Shown here piece by piece: positions 1 through 8,825 of a stretch of DNA of 24,862 bases. Position 1 is the stretch's first letter. The number at the start of each line of letters is the position of its first letter. Source of the DNA: Bacteroidota bacterium (GTDB lineage Bacteria > Bacteroidota > Bacteroidia > Chitinophagales > Chitinophagaceae); assembly GCA_023392185.1 (NCBI GenBank), contig JAEVZP010000153.1, positions 1-24,862 of the forward strand. The letters are read 5' to 3'. The notes beneath the pieces were generated by a model. It ran no database searches. It saw nothing but the letters and a program-made list of their open reading frames with translations, and had not been told where the DNA came from. A program made the position numbers and the translations under genes.

Positions 1-15
1 CCCCCCCCCCCCCCC
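1..15. repeat. Poly-C homopolymer at the window edge
   Basis: The window opens with 15 C bases directly upstream of, and in an open frame with, the haem-motif gene. It may be a real homopolymer tract able to change length, or a contig-edge artefact such as a poly-G read tail read on the other strand. The sequence alone cannot separate these. Confidence 0.6.
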
Positions 16-50
16 GCAAATATCATTCCCGGAAATGGATAATAACGGGT

Positions 51-2483
51 GTGCTCACTAGTAGTATAGCGCTCCTGGCTTTTAGCGGAGGCGGCTTTTC
101 CGAAGGCTGGTGGGTGACGGGCGACGGCACCAACGTGGCGAATACGGTAGCGGATTTTGAAAATATCCCGCCATTGGCAGAAAGCTTCTACGTGCGGAAA
201 CTTGCTGACCCTTTGGGGGATGGAAGCAATCTGCAAATGCAGGTTCAATATTACAGCGATCCGGCAATCGGCGTTTTTCCGAAGAAGATTCCGGTTTATA
301 CGACCGATGATGGAGCGCCCATATTTTTTTATGACGATGGCATAAATGGTGGCGACCCTATCGCAGGCGACCTGCGATACAGCGCCTATCTGAAAGAAGA
401 TACCGGAAAATTTCTTCAAAATATCAAGGATAGGGAGGCTTATATACAAGCACGGCTGCCTTTTAATTATTACATTGGGCGTACTATAGAAACAATTAAT
501 GATCTGGATACGTTCAACATTCAGGGCTTCCGGAATCAGGAGACGGTAACTCTGAATAAGGTACTGATCAGCGCACAGGATTGCGACCAGGCAATTCTGA
601 AACAAAACTCCCTGTTTATTACCGATCTCTCGGTAGTAGAAGATCCGGCGCGTACTTACAATGTTTTTAATGGCACTGGCAACCCCGTTGGCGCCTGGAC
701 CTTTGGCACCCTGATAAAAAATATGGCCAACACACCGGTAACGGGGGTGAGCGCCAAAGATTTTCTGAAAAGCTGGGTGAAACACTGGACAGAAGACTTT
801 GTAATAGCCGGTACTGTAGAGGCCGAAAAACGCCCGGATGTAATTGCGCACCTGATACGCCCCTGGCTTCAAAAGTGTGGTGGCTCAACTTCCTCCTGCC
901 TTCTTATAAGCGGCGGCACAGAAGATATCAAACTAAGCAACTGGGAATGCGTATGGGATGACCCTATTGTTACGGAAGCCAATCTACTTAAATATGCACC
1001 CTTTAAACTTACAGCTATTGTAAACCGGGTGGACTTAATCGGTAACACAGCTTACGGAAAAGAAATTGACAACGCCGGAGAGACGCGTTTTATCTTTTCG
1101 CTGATTAACCCGGTTACCGGAAAAATACCGGTACATCTGAATCCGGAGCCTCTTGATAAGCGCAGTTCGGGTAGCCTCTGTACTGCTCTTGAAATTCCGG
1201 GCCTCCCGCCCGTACGCACTATTGATTGGGACGGGCTGAATGTGATCCTGGAATACAACAACCCGCAAACCAGCCGGTGTGAATTAAAAGATTTTATGCA
1301 GGGCTGGCTGGACCTGAGCGCTTACCCGCTGCCGACAAACAATATCCCCAACAGCAACTTTAATGATGCGCTGCAAGATTTGACGAATATAGTAACCGCT
1401 ATAGGAGCAGTTCCACGCGCGCCCAACGGCAGCGCGATTGGACGCATTCGTACTAATGAGCGGCTATTCAGTGACCATGCTACTGTGCCTCCAATCCGTC
1501 CCAGTTGGCATCATCTTGACTGGGAGTTCCGGCAATTTGAGATCAACCCGGTGACGCACCTGTTGGAGCAAAAGCCTTTATTTAATACGCCGAAGGATAT
1601 TATGATGAATTTGGCGGAAGGTGGCAATGGGGTAGATGATAACGGCATAGGAACGCCTGCTTCCGGCGATCCTGAAGTTGCCAACTGGATACGGCTGAAT
1701 CATTTACGGGTCGCACTGGGGATTCATGCGCTGCCGGATACAGCCTCTACCTTTCTGGCACGGGTGCGCGGCGAGTTTATGCACTACTCCGAAATAGATT
1801 GGGAATGGATGAACAATTATTTTGGAACCAACTACCCATACCCGGCCAATTTCCGGAAATTGCGGCATCAGTATTCCCTGCAAACCTGCCAGGGCTGCCA
1901 CAACGGCGAAACCAAAACTTTCTTTACCCACGTGTTGCCGCGCGGCTATGGAGAAGGGGCCAACTACTGGAAAAGCACACCTGACCATTTTAGCGGCGCT
2001 GCCGGACTGGACTCCTGGCCCAAAGAAAACATGGGCGTTACCCAACTGCCCGGCGGCGGAACGGTGAAAAACCTGCCGATGCCCTGTGGCGAACGCACTT
2101 TCCCGGTGGTATCGGCTTTTATTACCGGAAGGAATTATGGGGGGCTGAATGACCCGGCCAATCCATTTGAGGATGATAACCCGAATAATGCAGGTAGTCC
2201 TATACCGAGATATCCAGTTGATCCTTACGATAGCTCTTTAGATGGACTTTTCTACACAAATGACCCTTTTAATAGTTGCGCTTCGCTGATTAGTTCTACT
2301 AATCCCGCCGTTACAGATGACGCGAGAGGAATGCACAATGACTTAAATTTCCGAAAGAGAAAGCTCTGTGAATTTATAAAGCGATCCTGTACGGCTTCAG
2401 AGGAAGCGGTGTCTGCCGAGTCAATGGTTTTTGCGACCATGCGTGTAGTAGGAACGATAACCTTACCACGGGGTAGCCATTAA
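51..2483 (+). CDS. Exported-type hypothetical protein with one CxxCH haem-binding motif (N-terminus uncertain)
   Basis: The longest open frame from a GTG codon gives 810 residues. The frame stays open upstream to base 1, and the codons just before the GTG read like the basic start of a signal sequence (RKWIITG, then VLTSSIALLAF). The true start is therefore probably before the window or hidden by the poly-C run at 1-15. Near residue 613 there is TCQGCH, a c-type haem site (C613, C616, H617), preceded by a region rich in aromatic residues and followed by FFTHVLPRGYGEG. Several other cysteines are scattered through the protein. No FPNP sorting domain is seen at the C-terminus. I do not recognise the family; a periplasmic or surface haem protein is a reasonable inference from the motif and signal sequence. 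The next gene starts 23 bases downstream, which suggests co-transcription with the two sorting-domain genes. The coding sequence is real by its length and lack of a competing frame; the function is unknown. Confidence 0.8.
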   Translation: MLTSSIALLAFSGGGFSEGWWVTGDGTNVANTVADFENIPPLAESFYVRKLADPLGDGSNLQMQVQYYSDPAIGVFPKKIPVYTTDDGAPIFFYDDGINGGDPIAGDLRYSAYLKEDTGKFLQNIKDREAYIQARLPFNYYIGRTIETINDLDTFNIQGFRNQETVTLNKVLISAQDCDQAILKQNSLFITDLSVVEDPARTYNVFNGTGNPVGAWTFGTLIKNMANTPVTGVSAKDFLKSWVKHWTEDFVIAGTVEAEKRPDVIAHLIRPWLQKCGGSTSSCLLISGGTEDIKLSNWECVWDDPIVTEANLLKYAPFKLTAIVNRVDLIGNTAYGKEIDNAGETRFIFSLINPVTGKIPVHLNPEPLDKRSSGSLCTALEIPGLPPVRTIDWDGLNVILEYNNPQTSRCELKDFMQGWLDLSAYPLPTNNIPNSNFNDALQDLTNIVTAIGAVPRAPNGSAIGRIRTNERLFSDHATVPPIRPSWHHLDWEFRQFEINPVTHLLEQKPLFNTPKDIMMNLAEGGNGVDDNGIGTPASGDPEVANWIRLNHLRVALGIHALPDTASTFLARVRGEFMHYSEIDWEWMNNYFGTNYPYPANFRKLRHQYSLQTCQGCHNGETKTFFTHVLPRGYGEGANYWKSTPDHFSGAAGLDSWPKENMGVTQLPGGGTVKNLPMPCGERTFPVVSAFITGRNYGGLNDPANPFEDDNPNNAGSPIPRYPVDPYDSSLDGLFYTNDPFNSCASLISSTNPAVTDDARGMHNDLNFRKRKLCEFIKRSCTASEEAVSAESMVFATMRVVGTITLPRGSH

Positions 2484-2506
2484 ATAACCTGTTTAAATGA
2501 CTCCTT

Positions 2507-4216
2507 ATGAAACAGGTATTGTTTTTATTAGCGTTTGTTCTGCTTTGGACAAAAAGCAATTGCCAAATAAGTGGCTGGCAAAACGCTTGGACCTATCCAA
2601 GATATCCAGTTGGACACACTTCATCAAACCAGATAGTTAAGGACCGCGCTGGAAATCTTTACACTCTTGGGAACTTCAGAGACTCGTTTAACAAGCATCT
2701 TTCAAGCAATTTCCTGATAAAGTATTCTCCATTTGGTCAGATTATCTGGCGTAAAGACTTTACAGCTTATGGTAGAAGTCAGACCGCAATACATATGGGA
2801 ATTGACAGCAACGACCGTTTATACTTGGCGGGGAATTATGGTTCTTTCTATAATGCTAATCGTTATGGCCCTTATGATACGACACTCTTTATAGATACGC
2901 TTGTAGTTACAAGTGGTGGAACACGTGCTTTTTTGATGTGTATAGATACAAGTGGAAAAAGAATCTGGCGTAAGTTTTATCCACCGGATTACAGTATGTC
3001 CATTCAGAGCTTTGCAGTAAATCGCGGTGGTAAGATGGTAATAATGGGTGATTATGGAGACACCTTACGCCTTGATGGACAGACGCTCACTGAGCCTTGG
3101 AGCAACAGTTCCAGACATTTCATTGCCCGTCTGGATACTAACGGAACTACCCAGATGCTGCGTGGGGCTTATAGTGCTCCGCTGCTTCATGAATGTCACA
3201 TCAATGAAAGAGAGGAAATTTATATTACCGGCGCTTTTTCTGGTTGGGTCAAATTCGACAGTATTCGTCTCAATAGTCAATCAACAGGCGCTGTTATTGA
3301 AACGGGCTTTGTTGCAAAATTTGACTCTACCGGCGTAGCCAAATGGGTGAGGGGCGTTTACGGGCATATGCCCCCAAGTGGCCCAAGCGTTTTTGGAACG
3401 GTTAGCCTATGGAATATTACAGAGCAGCCGAACGGCAACATTCTTCTAACTGGCAATTACTATACCTGTAGTGTTAGTGCAGGTAATAACCGGTTTACCC
3501 TGCCTTTCAGTGGGCAGAACACCCCTTTTATTATTTGCCTGGATTCTTTTGGCAATCCTGTTTGGATCAAAGGCGCACAACCAGAAGTTGAAACTACCAT
3601 AGGAAGGGTTGTTTCAGATACTGCGAACAATATCTATTGTACAGGTAGCACCTACGATCCGACTGTTTGGGGGAGTGATACCGTTAGCTGGGGCAATACC
3701 ACTTTGCACACAGATGCTTTTCTTTATAAGCTCAATCCAATGGGAAAGCTTTTATGGGCCCGCTTTGCCGGTAGCAGCGGCCATGATGGCGGTGGGTGCC
3801 CTTTGCTGACCGCAGATGGTACCGCAGTATATATCGCGGGTGTTTCAGAAGGTCCCGATTCGATGAACTTCGGCAGCTTTAAGCGGCCCACTGCCGGAGT
3901 GTTCACCCTTTTTGTCGCCAAAACCGGCACAGAAGCTTTGAGCGTCGAGGGCATCCCGCAAGGCTCTGACTTTCCGTTAACGCTCTTTCCCAATCCGGCA
4001 GGCGAAACCATTACCGCGCGCTTTGGAGAAACAGTAGTCCTCCGCGAAGGGCTGGTCGTGGACGTAGCCGGTCAGGTGCGCCTGCAAATGACTGCGCCTC
4101 CAAACCACGGCAGCGAAGTGAAGGTTCCGGTTGGGCTGCTTTCGCCGGGTCAATACTTTTTAGTACTCACGGCCAAAGACGGCAGCCGCGCCGTGCAATC
4201 GTTTACCCGTTTCTAA
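2507..4216 (+). CDS. Secreted beta-propeller-like protein with T9SS C-terminal sorting domain
   Basis: The 569-residue protein begins with a signal peptide (MKQVLFLLAFVLLWTKSNCQ). The body carries a degenerate repeat of about 60-80 residues in which a GNxYxxGxx strand (NLYTLGNF, RLYLAGNY, EIYITGAF, NILLTGNY, NIYCTGST, AVYIAGVS) alternates with a D-x-x-G-x-x-x-W strand (DTSGKRIWRK, DSTGVAKWVR, DSFGNPVWIK, NPMGKLLWAR). This is the pattern of SBBP-like beta-propellers. Residues 491-569 form a type A sorting domain starting LTLFPNPA and ending in a GQYFLVL strand. Proteins of this kind cross the outer membrane by the type IX system and are released or anchored at the surface. The role of the propeller is unknown. 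The DNA of the first about 460 codons is visibly more AT-rich than the sorting-domain part. It lies 23 bases after the haem-motif gene and 19 bases before the next sorting-domain gene. Confidence 0.88.
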   Translation: MKQVLFLLAFVLLWTKSNCQISGWQNAWTYPRYPVGHTSSNQIVKDRAGNLYTLGNFRDSFNKHLSSNFLIKYSPFGQIIWRKDFTAYGRSQTAIHMGIDSNDRLYLAGNYGSFYNANRYGPYDTTLFIDTLVVTSGGTRAFLMCIDTSGKRIWRKFYPPDYSMSIQSFAVNRGGKMVIMGDYGDTLRLDGQTLTEPWSNSSRHFIARLDTNGTTQMLRGAYSAPLLHECHINEREEIYITGAFSGWVKFDSIRLNSQSTGAVIETGFVAKFDSTGVAKWVRGVYGHMPPSGPSVFGTVSLWNITEQPNGNILLTGNYYTCSVSAGNNRFTLPFSGQNTPFIICLDSFGNPVWIKGAQPEVETTIGRVVSDTANNIYCTGSTYDPTVWGSDTVSWGNTTLHTDAFLYKLNPMGKLLWARFAGSSGHDGGGCPLLTADGTAVYIAGVSEGPDSMNFGSFKRPTAGVFTLFVAKTGTEALSVEGIPQGSDFPLTLFPNPAGETITARFGETVVLREGLVVDVAGQVRLQMTAPPNHGSEVKVPVGLLSPGQYFLVLTAKDGSRAVQSFTRF

Positions 4217-4235
4217 AAAAATACGCATCTGCATT

Positions 4236-5048
4236 ATGAAAAGGAATTTTCTGTTCATAGCTACGCTTTCTTGCTTCTCCATGGCCACACAGGCTCAAAC
4301 CAACGCCTGGGCCGATTATTTCACCCTTGCCGACAGCAGCCACGCGTTTTTTGTAGCGCCTTCCGGCAGTGCGCTCAGCGCCTATTCTGCCCCCGGCGGT
4401 GGTCGCCTGCTCCGGGAAGCCGTCAGCAGTGAAAATTTAGGGGAAAGCTGGGCGTTTGAGCATGCAGCGCGACCTGCATTTCTAATGATTCGCAACGAAA
4501 ACCAGGGCGCAAAAGTGTTTCCGCTGGAAGCACCGGTTTTCCGGTTAGAACACATCCGGAAAGCAGAGGGCAACATTCCTGTTTTTCAGTGCCTCGCCGC
4601 CGGAAGACCCGATGCCGCAGCGATTGCAGCACTCTGGGTAAAAGAAAAGGGGCAATGGAAGCAGCGCTTGGCGCAGCCACTTGCTCAGGATCTGTCGGTG
4701 ATTCGCTTTGCAGACCCGGCGCTTGCCAAAGCCGAAGCTGCACAGGTGCGCTTCAGCGCCAACGGCATACTGCTGCATACCGAGGCTCTTTTTGCTACAA
4801 AAAGCGCGGCCCATACCGGGATACAGGTGTTTCCCAATCCGGCGACTTCTTTCTTTACCGTTCTGGTCCCGACAAGTGGCCGGGCTACGCTTTCCGACCT
4901 GACCGGGAAAGTCGTTTTTTCCGGAAATTTAAACGAAGGCCGGAATGAAATCGTCCCCGCTGCCCTTCCCGCCGGAAATTATAGCCTTCTCTTTTCCCCG
5001 GCCAACGGCGCACCGCCAACCACCCTTCCCATTCAGCTTCTACCCTAA
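4236..5048 (+). CDS. Small exported protein with T9SS C-terminal sorting domain
   Basis: The 270-residue protein has a signal peptide (MKRNFLFIATLSCFSMATQAQ, cleavage likely near residue 20). Residues 22-190 form a domain I do not recognise, with no obvious catalytic motif. Residues 196-270 look like a type IX sorting domain: IQVFPNPATSFFTVLV, then a SGRATLSDLTGKVVFSG segment and an LPAGNYSLLF strand, the usual three-part pattern. It is presumably exported through the type IX system. The start lies 19 bases after the preceding sorting-domain gene, so the two are probably one transcript. One TTTCCGGAAA motif (4918-4927) is embedded in the sorting-domain coding sequence. The family is unknown beyond the sorting tail. 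Confidence 0.85.
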   Translation: MKRNFLFIATLSCFSMATQAQTNAWADYFTLADSSHAFFVAPSGSALSAYSAPGGGRLLREAVSSENLGESWAFEHAARPAFLMIRNENQGAKVFPLEAPVFRLEHIRKAEGNIPVFQCLAAGRPDAAAIAALWVKEKGQWKQRLAQPLAQDLSVIRFADPALAKAEAAQVRFSANGILLHTEALFATKSAAHTGIQVFPNPATSFFTVLVPTSGRATLSDLTGKVVFSGNLNEGRNEIVPAALPAGNYSLLFSPANGAPPTTLPIQLLP

Positions 5049-5090
5049 CGGGAATCGTTCGCGGCAGGCGTTTTTCTTCGATAAAGAAAG

Positions 5091-5750
5091 ATGAAAAAGA
5101 AAAGCGTCTGCATCCGCGAAGATTCTACAATCGCCCGTCTCGCTGCCCGCAAACTCGGTTCCCCAAACGTGGCGATGGTCATCGGCAAAACCATTCACCT
5201 GTACGGCGTAACAGCAGCCGATTTCCGGAAAAATCCTTCGTGGGTGGCGCACGAACTGCAACACGTCCGGCAGTATGAACGCTACGGAACCGTTGGATTT
5301 CTCCTGCGCTATTTTTACTACAGCCTAAGCAAAGGATACTATCACAACCCGCTCGAAGCAGAAGCCCGCGCCGCCGAAACGAATCTTTCGCTGTTAGACC
5401 GGTACCACTTACAAATCCCCCGGCAAAAAACCTTTGCAAACGAACCCTTAAACGCTATCTTTGCTCCTCAAAGCACCTCTCCAGTTATGTCTCGTCCCCG
5501 GAAAGTTCCGCCCACCGGCGCGCAAAAGCGATTGTTTTTTATCCACCTCGTTATCTTTATCGTGGCTACCATTGCTATGTTTATGATCCACGCCGGGCAG
5601 GAAACAGCAGCCGGTACCTGGGTGTATCCGTGGCACGCTTGGCCGGTGGCCGCCTGGGGACTCGCCGTTATCGGTCACTGGTGCGCCCTGTGGACCACCT
5701 ATGAAGACAAAGGTCTCGACGACTTCAACCGTATGGTGCACAACGGATAA
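5091..5750 (+). CDS. HExxH metallopeptidase-like (DUF4157-like) protein fused to a 2TM domain
   Basis: The protein has 219 residues. The N-terminal part carries VAHELQHVRQYERYG, an HExxH zinc-site motif with H54, E55 and H58. It is followed by NPLEAEARAAE, whose E89 or E91 is placed to be a third ligand. This arrangement matches DUF4157-like proteins. No signal peptide is seen. From about residue 140 there are two hydrophobic helices, RLFFIHLVIFIVATIAMFMI and VAAWGLAVIGHWCALW, separated by a short loop, followed by DKGLDDFNRMV; this resembles the Pfam 2TM domain. An internal Met at residue 133 could start a separate 2TM protein, but the frame is continuous and the gene most simply encodes one fused protein. 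Proteolytic activity is not proven. It follows the sorting-domain gene by 42 bases and ends at a hairpin terminator. Confidence 0.82.
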   Translation: MKKKSVCIREDSTIARLAARKLGSPNVAMVIGKTIHLYGVTAADFRKNPSWVAHELQHVRQYERYGTVGFLLRYFYYSLSKGYYHNPLEAEARAAETNLSLLDRYHLQIPRQKTFANEPLNAIFAPQSTSPVMSRPRKVPPTGAQKRLFFIHLVIFIVATIAMFMIHAGQETAAGTWVYPWHAWPVAAWGLAVIGHWCALWTTYEDKGLDDFNRMVHNG

Positions 5751-5770
5751 GCATTCCTTACAATTTTTCA

Positions 5771-5803
5771 AAAGACTTTCACTTCCGGTGAAGGTCTTTT
5801 TTT
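5771..5803 (+). terminator. Rho-independent terminator after the HExxH/2TM gene
   Basis: A 12-bp stem (AAAGACTTTCAC with GTGAAGGTCTTT, one G-T pair) closes a TTCCG loop and runs into seven T. It lies 21 bases after the stop codon on the same strand. Confidence 0.8.
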
Positions 5804-6006
5804 GTGGATGTATTCCCGGAAATAATGGGCTTTTGGGGTTCAGGGAAAAGGATACGGGTCCCAGAGATCACAGCGGCAGTCACGGAGTTCCACAGAGGGC
5901 GTTTCCGGAAAATTTGCATTTGGCGCTTTCACGATACCCAATGGGACTTTTGATTCCGGGAAAAGGAAAATGAGTATCCATTTACGCCTTATTCTCCTTT
6001 GGTTTC

Positions 6007-6113
6007 GTCATTCCGCCGGGAGGCGGAATCCCGGAAGGCGGGGTGACAAAACAACAAGAGACACTCCCAAAAGAAGCTGTTGTTTCGATTTGCTGCGCTC
6101 CGGTCGGAATGAC
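6007..6113. repeat. Inverted-repeat element bounded by GTCATTCCG / CGGAATGAC
   Basis: The ends GTCATTCCGCCGGGAG and CTCCGGTCGGAATGAC pair at 13 of 16 positions. An inner pair (AACAACA with TGTTGTT) lies between them. At the left end ATTCCGCC and GGCGGAAT (6010-6017 and 6022-6029) make an 8-bp hairpin with a GGGA loop. A related hairpin occurs at 10265-10284. The shape recalls the dRS3-type ATTCC(N)GGAAT repeats known from Neisseria and similar small intergenic repeats elsewhere; relatedness is only by appearance. Confidence 0.6.
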
Positions 6114-6188
6114 AAGCCTTCCGGGGCATTTCAAAGGATTTGAGAAAGGGCGTCTTTCCCTCGCCGCCGTGCCTTATTTTAGCAAAGC

Positions 6189-8825
6189 ATGGATACGCTT
6201 CGCTACAACGAATTACAAACCACCTACGAAAACGCCGTCAATGAAACCGAACGCATCGACATCCTCATCGATCAGGCGATGGAGGTGCGCAACTACGACG
6301 TGGAAAAAGCCCTCACCCTGGCCGACGAAATCCTCGGCCGCTCCGACACCGCCGGATATACGCTGGGCAAAGGGCGCGGCCTCAATATGAAAGGCTGGTG
6401 CTACTGGCGGCTTGGCGAATACGAAGAAGCCCGCGACGTGCTGAATCAGGCCTACGTCATCGCACGCGAAGTGAAAAACAAAGGACTGGAAACCCGCGTG
6501 CTCAACAACTTCGCCGCCGTGTACCGCGACCTGGGCGATCTGGTGCGTGGCCTGAATTATCTCGACAAAGCGCTGCAACTGATCGAAGCCTCCGGCGACC
6601 GCAAGGCGCAGGCCGTGACGCTCGCTTCGATTGCTGCGATCTACTACGACCTGGCCGACTATGATAATGCACTCGAATCGGCACAGCAGGCCCTGCCGGT
6701 TTTTGAAGGGCAGAAAGACATTCACCGCCTCGGCAACCTGCACTATATCCTGGGCAATATTTATTTCAAGCAAGGCGACTACAGTTCGGCCCTGGAGCAT
6801 TTTCAGCGCAACGCCGAGCTGGCCGACGATGGCACCATTGCCCATGCCCTGGCCCTGAGCGGACTGGGAAAAGTATATTACAAAATGGGGGTTTCCGGCC
6901 CGGCCGAAGAATATCTGGCCAATGCCCTCAAGGTGGGCGAGGAGATGGGCGATGTGGAAGTACCCATCACCTGCTATTACTATCAGGGGTGCATCCGGAT
7001 GCAGGAAGGCAACTACCGGCGGGCTGCGGCGCATTTCGAAAAAGCGATGGACCTGGCCGAAGACTCGCAGCGCCGCTCCGATGTGATGGCCATTCACGAA
7101 ACCTACGCCACGCTGTATGAACTGATGGGCAACCTACCGCAGGCTTATCATCACCTACGCGCCTTCGAACAGCTGAAAGAAGAGATTTTCCGGCAAACGG
7201 CTTTCAACAAACTACGCGGCCTGCAAATGCGCCAGGAGCTGGAACTGGCCTATAAAGAGCGGGAAGTGGCGGAAAAAACGGCTCTGCTGAAGCAGCAGTT
7301 TATGGCCAATATGAGCCACGAAATCCGTACACCAATGAACGCGATTGTAGGCATGACGCGGCTGTTGCTGGAAAAAAACCCTTCGCCCGAACAGCTTCGC
7401 TACCTCAATGCAATCCGGCAAAGCGCCGACAACCTGCTGGTCATCATCAACGACATTCTCGACTTCTCGAAGCTGGAAGCCGGAAAAATCCGCCTCGAAA
7501 AGATACCGTTTATCCTCGTCGGCATCATGGCCAACGTAGCGGAAGTGCTGGGCCTGAAAGCCGAGGAAAAAGGACTGGATTTCCGGACCGAAATCGACCC
7601 GCAAATCCCCGATACGCTCACCGGTGATCCCACGCGCCTCACCCAGATCCTGCTCAACCTGGCCGGCAACGCGGTGAAATTTACCGAAAAAGGACACATT
7701 CGGGTGCGCGCCGTGCTGGCCAACCACACGCCCGATGATGCGCGGGTGCGTTTTGAGATCGAAGACACCGGCATCGGCATTTCCCCGGAATACGTGTCGC
7801 AGATTTTTGAATCGTTTACCCAGGCCGGCTCCGACACGGCCCGGAAATTTGGCGGCACCGGTCTTGGGCTCACCATTTCCAAACAACTGGTGGACCTGAT
7901 GGACGGTTCCCTTTCAGTAGAAAGCGAAAAAGGAGTCGGAACCACTTTTTTTGTGGAAGTGAATTTTCCGCTCACCGAGGCCCTGCCCGCCGAAGCAGTC
8001 GCCGGTGCCCTGCCCGAAACAACCGAGTTGCCGGAACATTTCCAAAACGCCCGCATCCTGGTGGTGGAAGACAACGAATTTAACCGCATGGTAGCTGAAG
8101 ACACGCTGCGCGACCTGTTGCCCGACGCACAGCTTTCTTTCGCCGAAAACGGACAGATTGCAGTAGATGCCCTGCGGGAAGCTCCCTTCGATCTGGTATT
8201 TATGGACGTGCAGATGCCGGTGATGGACGGCGTGCAGGCTACGCGCACCATTCGTAAAGAACTTTTTCAGCCTGCCTGCAGCACGCCGATCATCGCCATG
8301 ACGGCCAATGTGCTGCGCGAAGACGTGGACAAATACCTGTCGGCGGGGATGAACGCTTATGTGCCGAAGCCTTTTACGGTAGAAGATCTGAAGCGCGCCA
8401 TGGTGCTGGCCCTTCCGGAAAAAACCAAAACAGTGGCCCGGCCGGTGGAAAAGGAAAAGTCTTCCTTGCCACCGCTGCCCGATACCGTCACCGATCTGGG
8501 TTTCCTTAAAAGTTTTTCGGGTGGATCACCGGTCAAGATGGATAAATACATCCAGATGTTTCTAACCAATACGCCGCGCCTGCTGGGCGAAATGGGGCAG
8601 GGACTTTCCGATAAAAAGCTGGAGGGGGTGAAGATTGCGGCCCATTCTCTGAAACCGCAACTGAGCTATATGGGGGTGAAGGAAGAAGTGAGCAATATCC
8701 TGTTGATGGAGCAAATAGCCGGTGGTGCAGGCAGCCTGGAAACACTCGTGCCGCTTTTCGAAAACCTGGAGCGGGTGTGTGAAAAAGCATTTGAGGAACT
8801 GAAAAGCCAGCTTTCCGGAAATTAA
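6189..8825 (+). CDS. Soluble TPR-containing hybrid sensor histidine kinase with receiver and HPt domains
   Basis: The 878-residue protein has no signal peptide or membrane segment. Residues from about 20 to 340 are tetratricopeptide repeats (for example GWCYWRLGEYEEARDVLNQA and LGNIYFKQGDYSSALEHFQR), followed by a short coiled coil. The HisKA domain holds the phospho-acceptor in MSHEIRTPMN (H377). The ATPase domain has its N-box around N494 and DTGIGI plus GGTGLGL boxes. A receiver domain starts at ARILVVEDNEF (acidic pair E627 and D628, phospho-acceptor D673 in FMDVQMP, K727). A C-terminal HPt domain has AAHSLKPQ (H819). The protein thus holds every step of a His-Asp-His phosphorelay in one chain and probably senses an internal signal through the TPRs. 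No response regulator gene is adjacent, so the output partner is elsewhere. The stop codon directly follows a TTTCCGGAAA site. Confidence 0.95.
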   Translation: MDTLRYNELQTTYENAVNETERIDILIDQAMEVRNYDVEKALTLADEILGRSDTAGYTLGKGRGLNMKGWCYWRLGEYEEARDVLNQAYVIAREVKNKGLETRVLNNFAAVYRDLGDLVRGLNYLDKALQLIEASGDRKAQAVTLASIAAIYYDLADYDNALESAQQALPVFEGQKDIHRLGNLHYILGNIYFKQGDYSSALEHFQRNAELADDGTIAHALALSGLGKVYYKMGVSGPAEEYLANALKVGEEMGDVEVPITCYYYQGCIRMQEGNYRRAAAHFEKAMDLAEDSQRRSDVMAIHETYATLYELMGNLPQAYHHLRAFEQLKEEIFRQTAFNKLRGLQMRQELELAYKEREVAEKTALLKQQFMANMSHEIRTPMNAIVGMTRLLLEKNPSPEQLRYLNAIRQSADNLLVIINDILDFSKLEAGKIRLEKIPFILVGIMANVAEVLGLKAEEKGLDFRTEIDPQIPDTLTGDPTRLTQILLNLAGNAVKFTEKGHIRVRAVLANHTPDDARVRFEIEDTGIGISPEYVSQIFESFTQAGSDTARKFGGTGLGLTISKQLVDLMDGSLSVESEKGVGTTFFVEVNFPLTEALPAEAVAGALPETTELPEHFQNARILVVEDNEFNRMVAEDTLRDLLPDAQLSFAENGQIAVDALREAPFDLVFMDVQMPVMDGVQATRTIRKELFQPACSTPIIAMTANVLREDVDKYLSAGMNAYVPKPFTVEDLKRAMVLALPEKTKTVARPVEKEKSSLPPLPDTVTDLGFLKSFSGGSPVKMDKYIQMFLTNTPRLLGEMGQGLSDKKLEGVKIAAHSLKPQLSYMGVKEEVSNILLMEQIAGGAGSLETLVPLFENLERVCEKAFEELKSQLSGN

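Larger units (their letters stand above)
5751..6188. other. 438-base intergenic region with terminator, TTCCGGAA site and inverted-repeat element
   Basis: After the terminator at 5771-5803 there is a TTCCCGGAAA variant near 5813, a stretch around 5868-5900 with CACAG/CACGGAG words that faintly resembles the hairpin part of the 174-bp repeats at 8953 and 14576, and a TTTCCGGAAA site at 5902-5911. The 107-base inverted-repeat element at 6007-6113 follows. Short open frames crossing the region have no protein-like features and are left out. Confidence 0.6.

Noticed and set aside
5091..5750. Toxin or contractile-injection cargo because of the DUF4157-like motif
   Set aside because: No injection-system genes or toxin domains are nearby, and the protein ends in a membrane domain.
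6213..8251. Long antisense open frames (294, 224 and 283 residues) opposite the hybrid kinase gene
   Set aside because: The + strand frame encodes clear domains over the whole length. The antisense frames have no recognisable features and follow from codon bias in GC-rich DNA.
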